The position numbers were made by a program, and so were the translations under genes. A DNA stretch of 64,000 bases from Pyropia haitanensis (lineage: Eukaryota > Rhodophyta > Bangiophyceae > Bangiales > Bangiaceae), in assembly GCA_008729055.1 (NCBI GenBank), contig SDUX01000007.1:6059009-6123008 (forward strand), given 5' to 3'. Of the stretch, positions 54,895 through 64,000 are shown piece after piece. The notes below the pieces were generated by a model. The model was not told the DNA's origin, searched no databases, and was given only the letters and a program-made list of their open reading frames with translations. Position 1 is the stretch's first letter; every line of letters begins with the position of its first letter.

Positions 54895-55760
54895 CGGGCC
54901 CCCCCGGCCGCGCGGCGCCCGCCGCCGCCCGGCACCCGGCCCCCGCTGCCCGCCGCCCGCCGCGCGGCGCCCGCCGCCGCCCGCCGCCGCCCGCCGCGCG
55001 GCGCCCGCCGCCGCCCGCTGCCCGCCGCCGCCCGGCACCCGGCGCCCGCCGCGCGGCGCCCGCCGCGCGGCGCCCGCCGCCGCCCGCTGCCCGCCGCCGC
55101 CCGGCACCCGGCTCCCGCCGCGCGGCGCCCGCCGCCGCCCGGCACCCGGCCCCCGCCGCCCGCCGCCCGCCGCCGCCCGCTGCCCGCCGCCGCCCGGCAC
55201 CCGGCCCCCGCCGCGCGGCGCCCGCCGCCGCCCGGCACCCGGCCCCCGCCGCCCGCCGCCAGCCGCCGCCCGCTGCCCGCCGCCGCCCGGCACCCTGCCC
55301 CCGCCGCGCGGCGCCCGCCGCCGCCCGGCACCCGGCCCCCGCCGCCCGCCGCCCGCCGCCGCCCGGCACCCGGCCCCCGCCGCCCGTCGCCCGCCGCGCG
55401 GCGCCCGCCGCCGCCCGCCGCGCGGCGCCCGCCGCCGCCCGCTGCCCGCCGCCGCCCGGCACCCGGCCCCCGCCGCGCGGCGCCCGCCGCCGCCCGGCAC
55501 CCGGCCCCCGCCGCCCGCCGCCCGCCGCCGCCCGGCACCCGGCCCCCGCCGCCCGCCGCCCGCCGCGCGGCGCCCGCCGCCGCCCGCCGCGCGGCGCCCG
55601 CCGCCGCCCGCTGCCCGCCGCCGCCCGGCACCCGGCCCCCGCCGCGCGGCGCCCGCCGCCGCCCGGCACCCGGCCCCCGCCGCCCGCCGCCCGCCGCCGC
55701 CCGCCGCCCGCCGCCGCCCGCCGCCCGCCGCCCGCCGCCCGCCGCCGCTCGGCACCCCGC
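54895..55760. repeat. GC minisatellite (CCCGCCGCCGCCCGGCACC family)
   Basis: About 870 bp made of shuffled short units: CCCGCCGCCGCC, CGGCACCCGGC, CCCGCCGCGCGGCG and CGCTGCC. It has almost no A or T. Every frame is open on both strands (Pro/Arg/Ala polymers), so the long ORFs here are not evidence of a gene. The GC-rich stretch at 55880-56400 behaves similarly. Confidence 0.9.
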
Positions 55761-57239
55761 TTCTGCCCTCCGGCCCCCGCCGCTGCCCGGCCCGCGGCCC
55801 CGGCCGCCTGTGCCCCGGCATCCGGCCCCCGGCCCCCGGCGCCCAGTCCCCGTCGTCCGGCACCCGCCGCAGCGTCGCGTGCCGGCGGGGGGCGTGGCGA
55901 CCGCCGGGGTAGGGACGGCGTCCGTGGCAACGGGCGGCGGGGGACTGCGGGGGCCGTCGAGGGGCGGCGGGGAGGGGGGGCCGTGGTGGCCGCCGGGGGG
56001 GGGCGGCTGGCGTGGCCTCTGGGGGGTGGCGACCGTGATTGCCGCGGGCGGTGGCGGCCGCCGGGGGGAGGCAGCCCCCTGGGGGTGGCAGCCGCCGGGG
56101 GAAACGGCCGCGCCGGGGGGCGTCGGGGGGCGTCGGGGGGCGGCCGCGTCCGCGGGGGCTGCCGAGAAAGGGTGGCCACGGCGGCTGGCGGGGGGGGGCG
56201 GCCGCGGCGGCTGGCGGGGTGGGGGCGGCCACGGCGGCCGCGGGGCGGCCGCGGCAGCGGCGGCCGCCGGGGGCGGCAATGGCTGCGGCTGGTGCTTGGG
56301 GGGAAGTGGCCTCGGCGGCACTCCACCGCCACTGCCCCGGCCGGTGGGGGGGCTGACGCCGCCGCCGCGCACTGCGGTCTCCCCCCTGACGCGACCGCGG
56401 CAGGCTGGCGCCCGCGCCGCGGCGAGCCGCCTCCCCTGACGCTGGTTGAGGCGGCCGGGCAGCAAGACGACTGTGGCGACCAGCTACTCACATGGCAGGC
56501 AGGGATATTTGATTGTATTTACAATCCAAGCGATTATTCCACGGAGGTCAACAGTACATACACATCCGACTTGACTCACATCTCCTGGCCTATCTGGCGA
56601 ATCAGATGTCCAATTCGTCCAACCTGATAGGCTGTTGCACAATCTGAACTGGGCGAGATGAAGATTGTAGTACTGAATCAATTGTTTCCGGAGGTGGGAT
56701 TACCATATTTGACTCTGAACCCATCCTGGTCAGCGACTTGCGACTGCCAACGCCGAAGACTGAAGCGCCGGCGTCTGACGCCCCCCTCCTCCCCGCCCCG
56801 GTCGCCCGCTTCGCCGTTATCCGCTCTCCGAGCAGACTTGGTGGATATGCATGCCTTGTCTCCGACTCCTATCAGTGTTGAGAGCGCGCCCGCACACACG
56901 TCTGTCACGGCAGCGACCAGAACGGTTTCATGGAGGGCCGAAGTGCATCACCCTCTCACCACTGGTTCCGCCGCTCGGGCGCGCTAGTGACGGTGAAACG
57001 CCGTCAGTTGTGACCTTTTGGCGTCCCCAATGGTCCACGCTCCACCAGCCTGCGTATTTTTTTATAGTGAATAGCGCTGACAAGCGCCGCCTGTCCGTCA
57101 TGGTGTGACCTGTTGCTCGGTATGTACGTGCACGTGGAGTACATAGGTCCCGCGGAGCTGGATAGATCCGTCATTCCCGAGTAAACTGATGACGCTGCGA
57201 CTATTGATGTATCTTTTTATTGCTCTGCACCAACATAGG

Positions 57240-58285
57240 GGGCAGAACAAGCCTGTAACCGGGTGTGGCAAGCGCTTCACGCTATAAATTCCCCGCCTCT
57301 CAGAGCTGTTCAGTGCTCCATGGTCCTCGTTTTTTGCACAGACAATGAGTTTATGAGTACCTGGTGGCATACAATTGCTCAAAGTGGTTGGATGGCATGC
57401 CGGGGTCCGCACATTGCTGAACCCGTGCAGAAGGAGGCGCCTTGGGACATGTCGCACTGCTGGACGCGCCCACAGCGCCGATGAGAACAAAAAAGGTTGC
57501 GGAGGATGTCTGCTGTACTGTTGGGATCTCATAATTGTATCTTTTTGTGCGTGAGAGTACTGTGGGGCGTTGGACGGCCTGTCGAGGCTACCTGTCCAGA
57601 ATGGCCACTTTGGGGGTCTGTATGACCCACTTCCCGTCGTTTGCGAAACCTTCTGAGCACATGACCGTGCTCAGCGACCTCGATTTAGTCGATTGAGCAT
57701 GCTTCAGAAAAGTTGGTGAAGTGGTCCCTGACTCTTGTTGCACGTGGTGAAGTGCCCTGCGCACACTTCGGTGCAAGGCGTCACACACCGCTACGACGCG
57801 TTTCAGAAAATGAAGCAAAATCTTCTCAAGCTGTTCCCGCCAGACTAAGTCGATGACGCTGAGCACGAATATGTGCTCAGAAAATGTCGCAAACATCGGG
57901 AAGCAGGTCATATGGGCCCCCAAAAGTCCATTCTGGACAGGTAGCCGCGACAGGCCGTCTAGCGCCCCACAGTGCTCTCATCCTTCAAAAACTACATCTA
58001 TCAGATCTATACAGTGTATTCAGCTACCTCCGCAGCTTTTTGCACTTTCAACGGCGCTGTGGGCTCATCCAGCTGCGCTACAGTGCATACCACCGTATCA
58101 GCAGTCAGTCAGTCACGAATGAGTGAACTGCAGAGTGCTTTCTTTGCATTTTTACGGGACGATGGCCAACGGATACCTCTGCCCTCAGCGTTAACTAAAC
58201 AGAGTTGACCCATTACGCTCAAAAAAGCTCGGAGCGGGCGCCTAAAGCGCTTCTTCCACCCAGCCTCTCGACTGTCCTGTCCGCC
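57240..58285. repeat. Foldback element: ~1-kb near-complete inverted repeat
   Basis: The two halves are imperfect reverse complements about an apex near 57757-57766. Paired landmarks (left/right) are: TTGCAC 57738 / GTGCAA 57771; CTGAGCACAT about 57653 / ATGTGCTCAG about 57873; CTGTCCAGA 57592-57600 / TCTGGACAG 57932-57940; GCCCACAGCGCCG about 57468-57480 / CGGCGCTGTGGGC 58052-58064; CCATGGTCC about 57318 / GGACGATGG about 58157; AAGCGCTT about 57270 / AAGCGCTT about 58245. About 75 bp is missing from one arm near 57372-57465. No ORF of note lies inside. It resembles a foldback or MITE-type transposon, or a long hairpin RNA source. Local GC is much lower than in the flanks. Confidence 0.8.
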
Positions 58286-58439
58286 GTACGGGTGCACGAC
58301 GCCCGATGTGTGCACCAATAGATTCAGCATGATCGTTTTACCCAGATAAGACTATTTCTTCCCACGGTGGGTCTCTCATGCACTCTATATCCAGGCCCAT
58401 ACTGCACAGCGGATGACAAAGAAGCAGACGGGAGGCACT

Positions 58440-59590
58440 TTCTTGCACTGCCGGCGCTGCCGTGGCAAGCGGATCGGCGGCGGCCGGCAGCGACAGCAGA
58501 GGCGGCAGCGGCAGCCGGAGCGGTAGCCAACCGGCAGGGGCGGCGGCGATGGTGAGAGCGGCCGGGGCGGCAGCCGGCCAGCGGCCGGCCGGACAGCTGG
58601 CCGACAAAGGTAGCCCGCGATTGGCGGCAAAACGCAGGCGGCGGCAGCCTGCTGGCGGCGGCCGGCAGCAAAGGCGGCGGCGGCAGCGGCAGCAGGGCGG
58701 CAGCAACCCGGTGGGGGCGGCGGCGGCGGGGGCGGCGGCCGGGGCGGCAGCCCGGGCGGCAGGCGGCCGGCGGCCGGCCAGGCAGGCGGCCGGCGGCGGC
58801 AGCCCGCCAGCGGCGGCAGCACGCCGGCGGCGGTAGCCGGCGGCAGCGGCGGCGGCCGGGGGCCGGACCGGCGGCCGGCCGGCGGGGGCGGCCGCCCCCG
58901 GCCAGGGTGGCGACCGGTGGCGGCGGCGGTGGTGGCAGCCGCAGCCGCGACGGCAGCCAACCGGCGGATGCGGCGGCGGGGGACGCAGGGGCGGCGGCCA
59001 CCGCGGCCGCCCGGGCGGCAGGCGGCCGGCGGCCGGCCAGGCAGGCGGCCGGCGGCCGGCAGCAACGGCGGCGGCGGCAGCGGCAGCCGGGGCGGCAGCA
59101 GCCCGCAGCGGCAGGGGCAGAGGCGGCGGCGGCGGCGTCGGCGGCGGCGGCAACGGTGGGCAACCCTTGAGGGCGCGGGGGCCGCAGGCGGCGGCGGGCG
59201 GCGGGCGGCGGCGGCGGCGGCGGTGGGCAGCGGCGGCGGTAGCGGGGGCGGCGGGCGGCGGCGGCAGCGGTGGCGGCGGCCGCGGCCGAGGCCGCCTGCC
59301 GCGGCAGCCGCGGCTGCCGCGGTGGCGGCGGGTGTGGGCCGGGGTGGCGGGGGGCGCATCGCGTGGCAGGGGAGCAGGGGGGGCAGCTCGCTGCATGGGG
59401 GGCCGGGGTGGCTGCCCGTGGCGGGGGCGGGCGGTGTGGGCGCGCGGGGCCGCCAGGGGCGGCCGCACGCTCGGCGCCGGCCGGCGTGCTGGTGGTGGGA
59501 CGGGGGGGGGGGGGGGGGGGGGGGGTTGCTGCCGCTGGCGGGACGTCGGTGGCGGGAACAGGGACGCGCCGCCGCAGGGTAGAGTAATGG
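58440..59590. repeat. GGC/GCA microsatellite-rich block with long G run
   Basis: Shuffled CGGCGGCAG/GCGGCCGG units on the plus strand keep all frames open (Ala/Gly/Arg). A run of about 24 G lies at about 59502-59525. No motif of any protein family is visible. 59590-60310 is mixed DNA with short direct repeats (GTGTCGAGGGC-type near 59955-60045) and no gene. Confidence 0.7.
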
Positions 59591-60312
59591 AGGTGCCCAG
59601 TACAGGTCGGTGTACGTAACTGCAAGTAGGTGAGGAGCCACACGTGTGTGCTGATGGCGTCGCTGGCCTCGGGGCGCCCAGCGGCTGTGGAGCCTCGACG
59701 CGCGAGTCTCGAGCGCTCTCAGAGCGTCTCAGCGAACCCAACATGCGTGTTGGTTGAGATCCCCAGGTACTACGTACTACATGCTCTGGTGACACCCTGT
59801 GGCCCAAAGCTGCTCAGGAGACGCCTGGAGAAATCGCGGCTCTCCACGCTCTGTCAGCCAAGACGGGTGACCCCTCTCCATTGTCAAACGGCCAGCACGT
59901 GGAAAACTGTCAGACTAGACGGGTGACGCCTGCATGGCCCCGGCGGAGGTCAGAGTGTCGAGGGCCAGGTCGAGGGATCCGGCGGCGGCCAGTGTGTCAA
60001 AGGCCGGCTCGAGGGGCCAGGCCGTGGCCAGCGTGTCGAGGGCATACTCGCGGAATCAGGCAGTACGAAGGACGCGGCACGAGACGGGCCACTGTCGAAG
60101 CGAACGCTGTCAGACGCGCGGCTGTGGCCAACGGAAAAAGCATCGACGACAGATATGAGTGAAAGGAGCCTACGAAATGAATTCTGGTTTCAAATGAAGA
60201 AGAAAAGTTATATGAAGTATAATTGGTAAACTTACCCTCCCATTCCCCCCCCCCACCCCCTCCCACCCCCTCCCAGAATCCCAAGGCGACCTTGGGGTTC
60301 TGACGTCCAGAA

Positions 60313-60332
60313 TCCCAAGGCTGGTATTATCC
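60313..60332 (-). repeat. Right arm of the perfect 20-bp inverted repeat
   Basis: Exact reverse complement of 54375-54394. It is flanked on the inner side by CCAGAATCCCAAGG at about 60275 and 60308. It lies about 430 bp upstream of the RNase gene start. Confidence 0.75.
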
Positions 60333-60762
60333 CGCCTCCCATCCAAAACTCTCGAAATCTCAGACGGGCCGGTGAGCTCAGAACTTGTCGGTCACCACCT
60401 GCCGAGCTCACCTCCCCGGACTTGTCCGGTGCAAACCCCGCATAGGTCCACCTCCCACGCGGCCGTGGTCGTCTGGCTCGGCGCCCCTCAGATTTGTGAC
60501 AGACTTTGTTGTAGTATTGTGCGAGTTGTGACCCGCCCGTTCCAGCCACAGGCCGGTCTGGGCGAGCCGAGGCCTCGTGCGTGGGTGGGGTGGGGGGGGT
60601 CGCCGAGGTCCCGCGGGATCCCCGGCCGGCCGCGTCCCCTGCCGGCCGGTCGTGGCCACGGCGGCGCGCGTCGTGCTGGCGGCGCGCGTCGTGCTGGCGG
60701 CGGCGTCGACCGGCGGACGTGTGTGGGGCGGAGCGGTACCGGCGGCGTGGCCGGTGCGTGCC

Positions 60763-60846
60763 ATGACGTCCTCCTGTGCGGCGGCCTCGACGGCCTTTGT
60801 GGGTGCCCCTGCGCGGGGGCTGTGGTCGCCCGCGGGCGGCGGCACC

Positions 60847-60877
<31 letters not shown>

Positions 60878-61140
60878 GGCCGCCGCCGGGCGCGGCCGCC
60901 CGCGCTGGCGGCGCGCCCGGCAGGGTGTCCCTTGTTGGTGCGTCCAGACCGCCCCGGCGGGTGTTGCTGCGGCCGGCCTCGTTTGGCGGCTCGTCGCTCT
61001 GGCCGGCGGCCGGCGGCTGCCGCCGTGGCGGATGGAGCCCCGCCCCCGGGCGGCTGGCGCCGCTGTCGCCGGCCAGGCGGCACCGCCCGCCGCCGCCACG
61101 GCGCACTGGCGTCGCGTCTCTCTGCGCCAAGGCGCCGTCC

Positions 61141-61191
<51 letters not shown>

Positions 61192-63785
61192 GCGTCGGCG
61201 GCGGCGGTCGAGGCCGGGTCGGTGGTGGAGGTGGCGGCGCCCAACGGGGAGCGCCGCCTCGCGCTCGTCCTCGCCAACGATGGCAAACGCAACTGGCGCA
61301 TCATTGACACGCGCCGGCGGCAGGCGTCGGTGGCGCCCAAGCAAATAACGTGGACCTTCCCGCCCGCGTCCGCGGCCGTGCCGCCGTCGACGCTGCCGAC
61401 GGGGGGGGCGGCGTCGGCCGAGCGCGACGCGCTCGTCGACGCGCTCGTCCAGTACCAGGGGCGGGTGGCCAAGCGCGCCGACGCGGCGGCGGGGGAGCTG
61501 GAGATTGCGTGGGAGATGCTGATCGACGAGGCCAGGGGGGGCGGGGGGGAGGGGACGGGGGGGGCGGCCGCGGCGGCGGCTGGGGGGGGGGGGGCGCCGC
61601 CAAGCCGCCCCACTACTCTGCGTCGGACCTGGCCGACATCCTCTTTGACGGCTCGTCCGCGCCCGACGACGTGTACGCGGCGCACGTGCTGTTGTACCGG
61701 GACGGCGGGGAGCTGTTCAAGCCGCTCAAGGGCATCCCCGACGCGTTTCTGCCGCGGGACCACGACACGATTGAGGCGCTCCGGTCGTTGCGGCGGACGG
61801 AGGACGAGCGCAAGGTGGCGGTGGCGTCGCGCGCGGCGGGCATCCGCGCGGCGATTGCCAAGGGGAGCGTCGCCAAGCTCGTCGAGACGGTTGGGGATGA
61901 CGACGCCGCGGCGATGACGGCGGCGCTGGAGGAGCTCGCCCTCACGGCGGTCATCCGCTACGAGGACGAGGAGATGGACTCGTACGGCACGCCGCGGCTG
62001 ACGTCGTTGGACCGGCTGAGCAGCGACCGGGCGCGGGCGCTCGCGACCGAGGCGTGCACGGCGATGAAGCGGACGGTCGTGCCGGCGACGGCGATTGACG
62101 CGCTCGTCGCGCTCAAGGTGTTTGGGCCGCACGAGTCGCTCGAGCTGCGGGCCTCCCACTTTTACCCGCCCACCTTTTCCGCGGCGCTGCAAGAGGCCGC
62201 CAGCGGCGTGCTCGCCGCGGGGCCGCTGGCGTCCGAAGTAGGGCCGGGCGCGTGCCGCACCGACCTGCGGCACCTCGACTCGTACGCGGTGGACTCGGCG
62301 TCGACGTTTGAGGTGGACGACGCGATGAGCTGGGAGCCCGCCACCGGCCGCCTGTGGGTGCACATTGCGGACGTGTCGGCGTGGCTGGAGCCGGGCGAGC
62401 CGCTGACCGTCGAGGCCCTCCGCCGCTCGTGCACCCTCTACCTGCCCACCGAGACGATTACGATGCTGCCGCTGGAGCTGGCGCGGGATGGGCTGAGCCT
62501 GGACGCGAGCAACCGCCACGCGCACGTGTCGGCGGAGGAGGACGCGGTGCTGGCGCTGAGCTTTGGGTTTGTGGTGGGCGCGGACGGCAGCTTGGAGGAC
62601 CCGGCGGTGCTGCCGAGCGTCATCCGGAGGCCCTGGCGGCTGACGTACGAGCTCGCCGACGCGCTGCTGTCGAATGGCGCGGACGATGAGGCGACGCTGG
62701 CAATGGCCGCGCAGGCGGGCTTTTCGGCCGCCGCGACCGCGACGATGACCGCCGAGCTGCTCGCGATGGAGGCGGTGGCGACGCGGCGGAAGCGGATGCG
62801 CGAGGCGGCGGGCGCGCTGTTCATCTCCCTCCCCCAGGCGGTGATCAAGGTCAAGAACGCGTCGGTGGAGCGGCCCGACATTGACATTAGCGTGCTGCAC
62901 AGCGACACGCGGGCGTGGGAGCTGGTCAGCGAGCTGATGGTCGCCGCCGGCGCGCTCGCGGGCGCCTACTGCAAGGAGCACAACATCCCGGTGCCGTTCC
63001 GGGGGCAGGAGGACTTTGAGCGCGTCGGGGCCGAGGAGCTGGACACCATCGCCGCCGGCCCCGCGCGTGAGTCGGCGCGGCTCCGCCACGCGACCACCTC
63101 CTCCTCCTCCACCGAGGCGATGGAGCACTCGGCGCTCGGCCTGCCCGCGTACGTGCAGGTGACGAGCCCCATCCGCCGCGCGTCGGACCTGCTGGCGCAC
63201 TGGCAGCTCAAGGCGTTTATTCGGGGCGGCGCCGACGCGCTCCCGTTTAGCGCCGACGACATGGCGGAGGAGGTGGCGCGGGTGGCCACCGCCGCGCGGT
63301 CGTCGCGGTCGCTGGAGAACCGGTCGAAAAAGTACTGGCTGTTTGAGCTGCTCCGCCGGGCGGGCCCGCGCAAGGTGTGGCCCGCGCTGACCGTCCGCTT
63401 CCCACGCAACGGCGACGGCAAGCTGGTGCTGTGCTTTATCGAGGAGCTCGGCTCGCACCTGATGGTCCGCACGTCGGGGTCTATCGGGCTGGGCGTGCGG
63501 GTGGACGTGGTCGTCAAGGTCGCGGAGCCGCGGTCGGGCTTTTGCCGCGCCGTCGCGACGCCGGCCGCCGCGCCCGAGCCGGCGCTGGACTTGTCAGACT
63601 TGGCGTCGGACGTGACCGAGGACGCCCTGTCGGACGATGGCTTCACGTCGTCGACGGACGAGCTCGACGCGCTGCTGGGGCAGCCCAAAGCGGGGGGTGG
63701 CGGCCTCCCGCTGGCAGACGCGGATGCGCTGCCGGGCGCGGATGTGAGCAGCGTCAGCGTGGGCGACGCGTCAGGGTCTCCATAG
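60763..63785 (+). CDS. RNase II/R-family (RNB) exoribonuclease, probably plastid-targeted
   Basis: A 3'-5' exoribonuclease that would trim and degrade organellar RNA, closest by eye to plant RNR1 and cyanobacterial RNase II. ATG 60763 (GCCATGACG) starts an Ala/Ser-rich N-terminus (MTSSCAAASTAFVGAPARGL) like a plastid transit peptide. A poly-Ser run coded by GTC/TCG repeats (61140-61190) follows, then an N-terminal domain (EVAAPNGERRLALVLANDGK). At a G run (about 61581-61592) the frame changes and continues DDVYAAHVLLYRDGGELFKP. The RNB core has HLDSYAVDSASTFEVDDAMS (about 62270-62330), carrying the catalytic acidic residues, then LPTETITMLPLELARDGLSL and YVQVTSPIRRASDLLAHWQL. A short S1-like end (GLGVRVDVVVKVAE) and an acidic Asp/Ser tail close it, about 1,007 residues in all. 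The single frame change lies in the homopolymer. Confidence 0.85.
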
Positions 63786-64000
63786 GGCCGGAGGCAGACG
63801 AGCGGACGGGGGGGGTGTGACTGTGCAAAGCAACGGGCGAGGGGACGGCGAGACTGAAGTTTTTTCCTGCAAGATCAGTTGTCGGTGGTGGTCAGCACAA
63901 ATTCGTTCCGGCCGAGATCTTGTGACTTGCAAGTGGCGGACCTGGCCGCTCGGATGGGGGCTCTGGATCGCCCGCTCCCGCACCGGACCACCGGATCCGC

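Noticed and set aside
54697..56627. Very long Pro/Arg/Ala ORFs on both strands
   Set aside because: They are a by-product of a minisatellite lacking A/T. All frames are open and no start, domain or codon bias distinguishes one.

Overview
The window is nuclear DNA from a very GC-rich photosynthetic eukaryote. Supporting signs are a eukaryotic 18S rRNA 5' end, a GT-AG intron, a DEAD-box ribosome-biogenesis helicase, a eukaryotic protein kinase, an FTR1 iron permease, a chlorophyll-catabolism-type Rieske oxygenase and a plastid-type RNase II/R. Compact genes of about 70-80% GC coding for long Ala/Pro/Gly runs, few introns, and plastid-type N-termini with a Phe near the start would fit a bangiophyte red alga (Porphyra/Pyropia-like). 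That assignment is an inference, not a proof.

Layout. 1-15062: about 5.6 copies of a nearly identical 2,680-bp tandem unit. Each unit carries a TATA box and a two-exon gene for a C2H2 zinc-finger protein. 15063-16581: unique, gene-poor DNA. 16582-17022: the first ~440 nt of an 18S rRNA gene, cut at ...GCGCAAA and replaced by a 5'-truncated non-LTR retrotransposon with a restriction-like endonuclease (RT, zinc knuckle, RLE; 17023 to about 20500). 21883-24662: a complete pogo/Tc1-mariner-type DNA transposon with TA target duplications.

25255-31000: a small hypothetical ORF, a DDX51/Dbp6-like helicase lacking its N-terminal motifs, and low-complexity DNA. 32796-34343: an intact FTR1 iron permease. 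38569-35304 (minus): a conserved hypothetical membrane protein that reads straight into a dehydroascorbate-reductase-like domain. 41652-46426: an atypical TKL-like kinase with an Ala-rich helical-repeat tail. 48469-47203 (minus): weak hypothetical gene. 50008-49136 (minus): a secreted Gly/Tyr/Lys/His-rich protein resembling adhesive or wall proteins. 53872-51662 (minus): a PAO/Tic55-family Rieske oxygenase. 54375-60332: about 6 kb without a recognisable gene, bounded by a perfect 20-bp inverted repeat and holding a GC minisatellite and a ~1-kb foldback hairpin. 60763-63785: an RNase II/R-family exoribonuclease, probably plastid-targeted.

The genes do not form one pathway. Several deal with plastid and redox/iron physiology (iron uptake, ascorbate recycling, chlorophyll catabolism, organelle RNA turnover). 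The left third is a repeat and transposon compartment next to an rDNA fragment, possibly subtelomeric or rDNA-flanking. Five recognisable protein genes change reading frame only inside long C/G homopolymers or GC microsatellites. This suggests sequencing/assembly indels, or in some cases unrecognised introns, rather than five independent pseudogenes.
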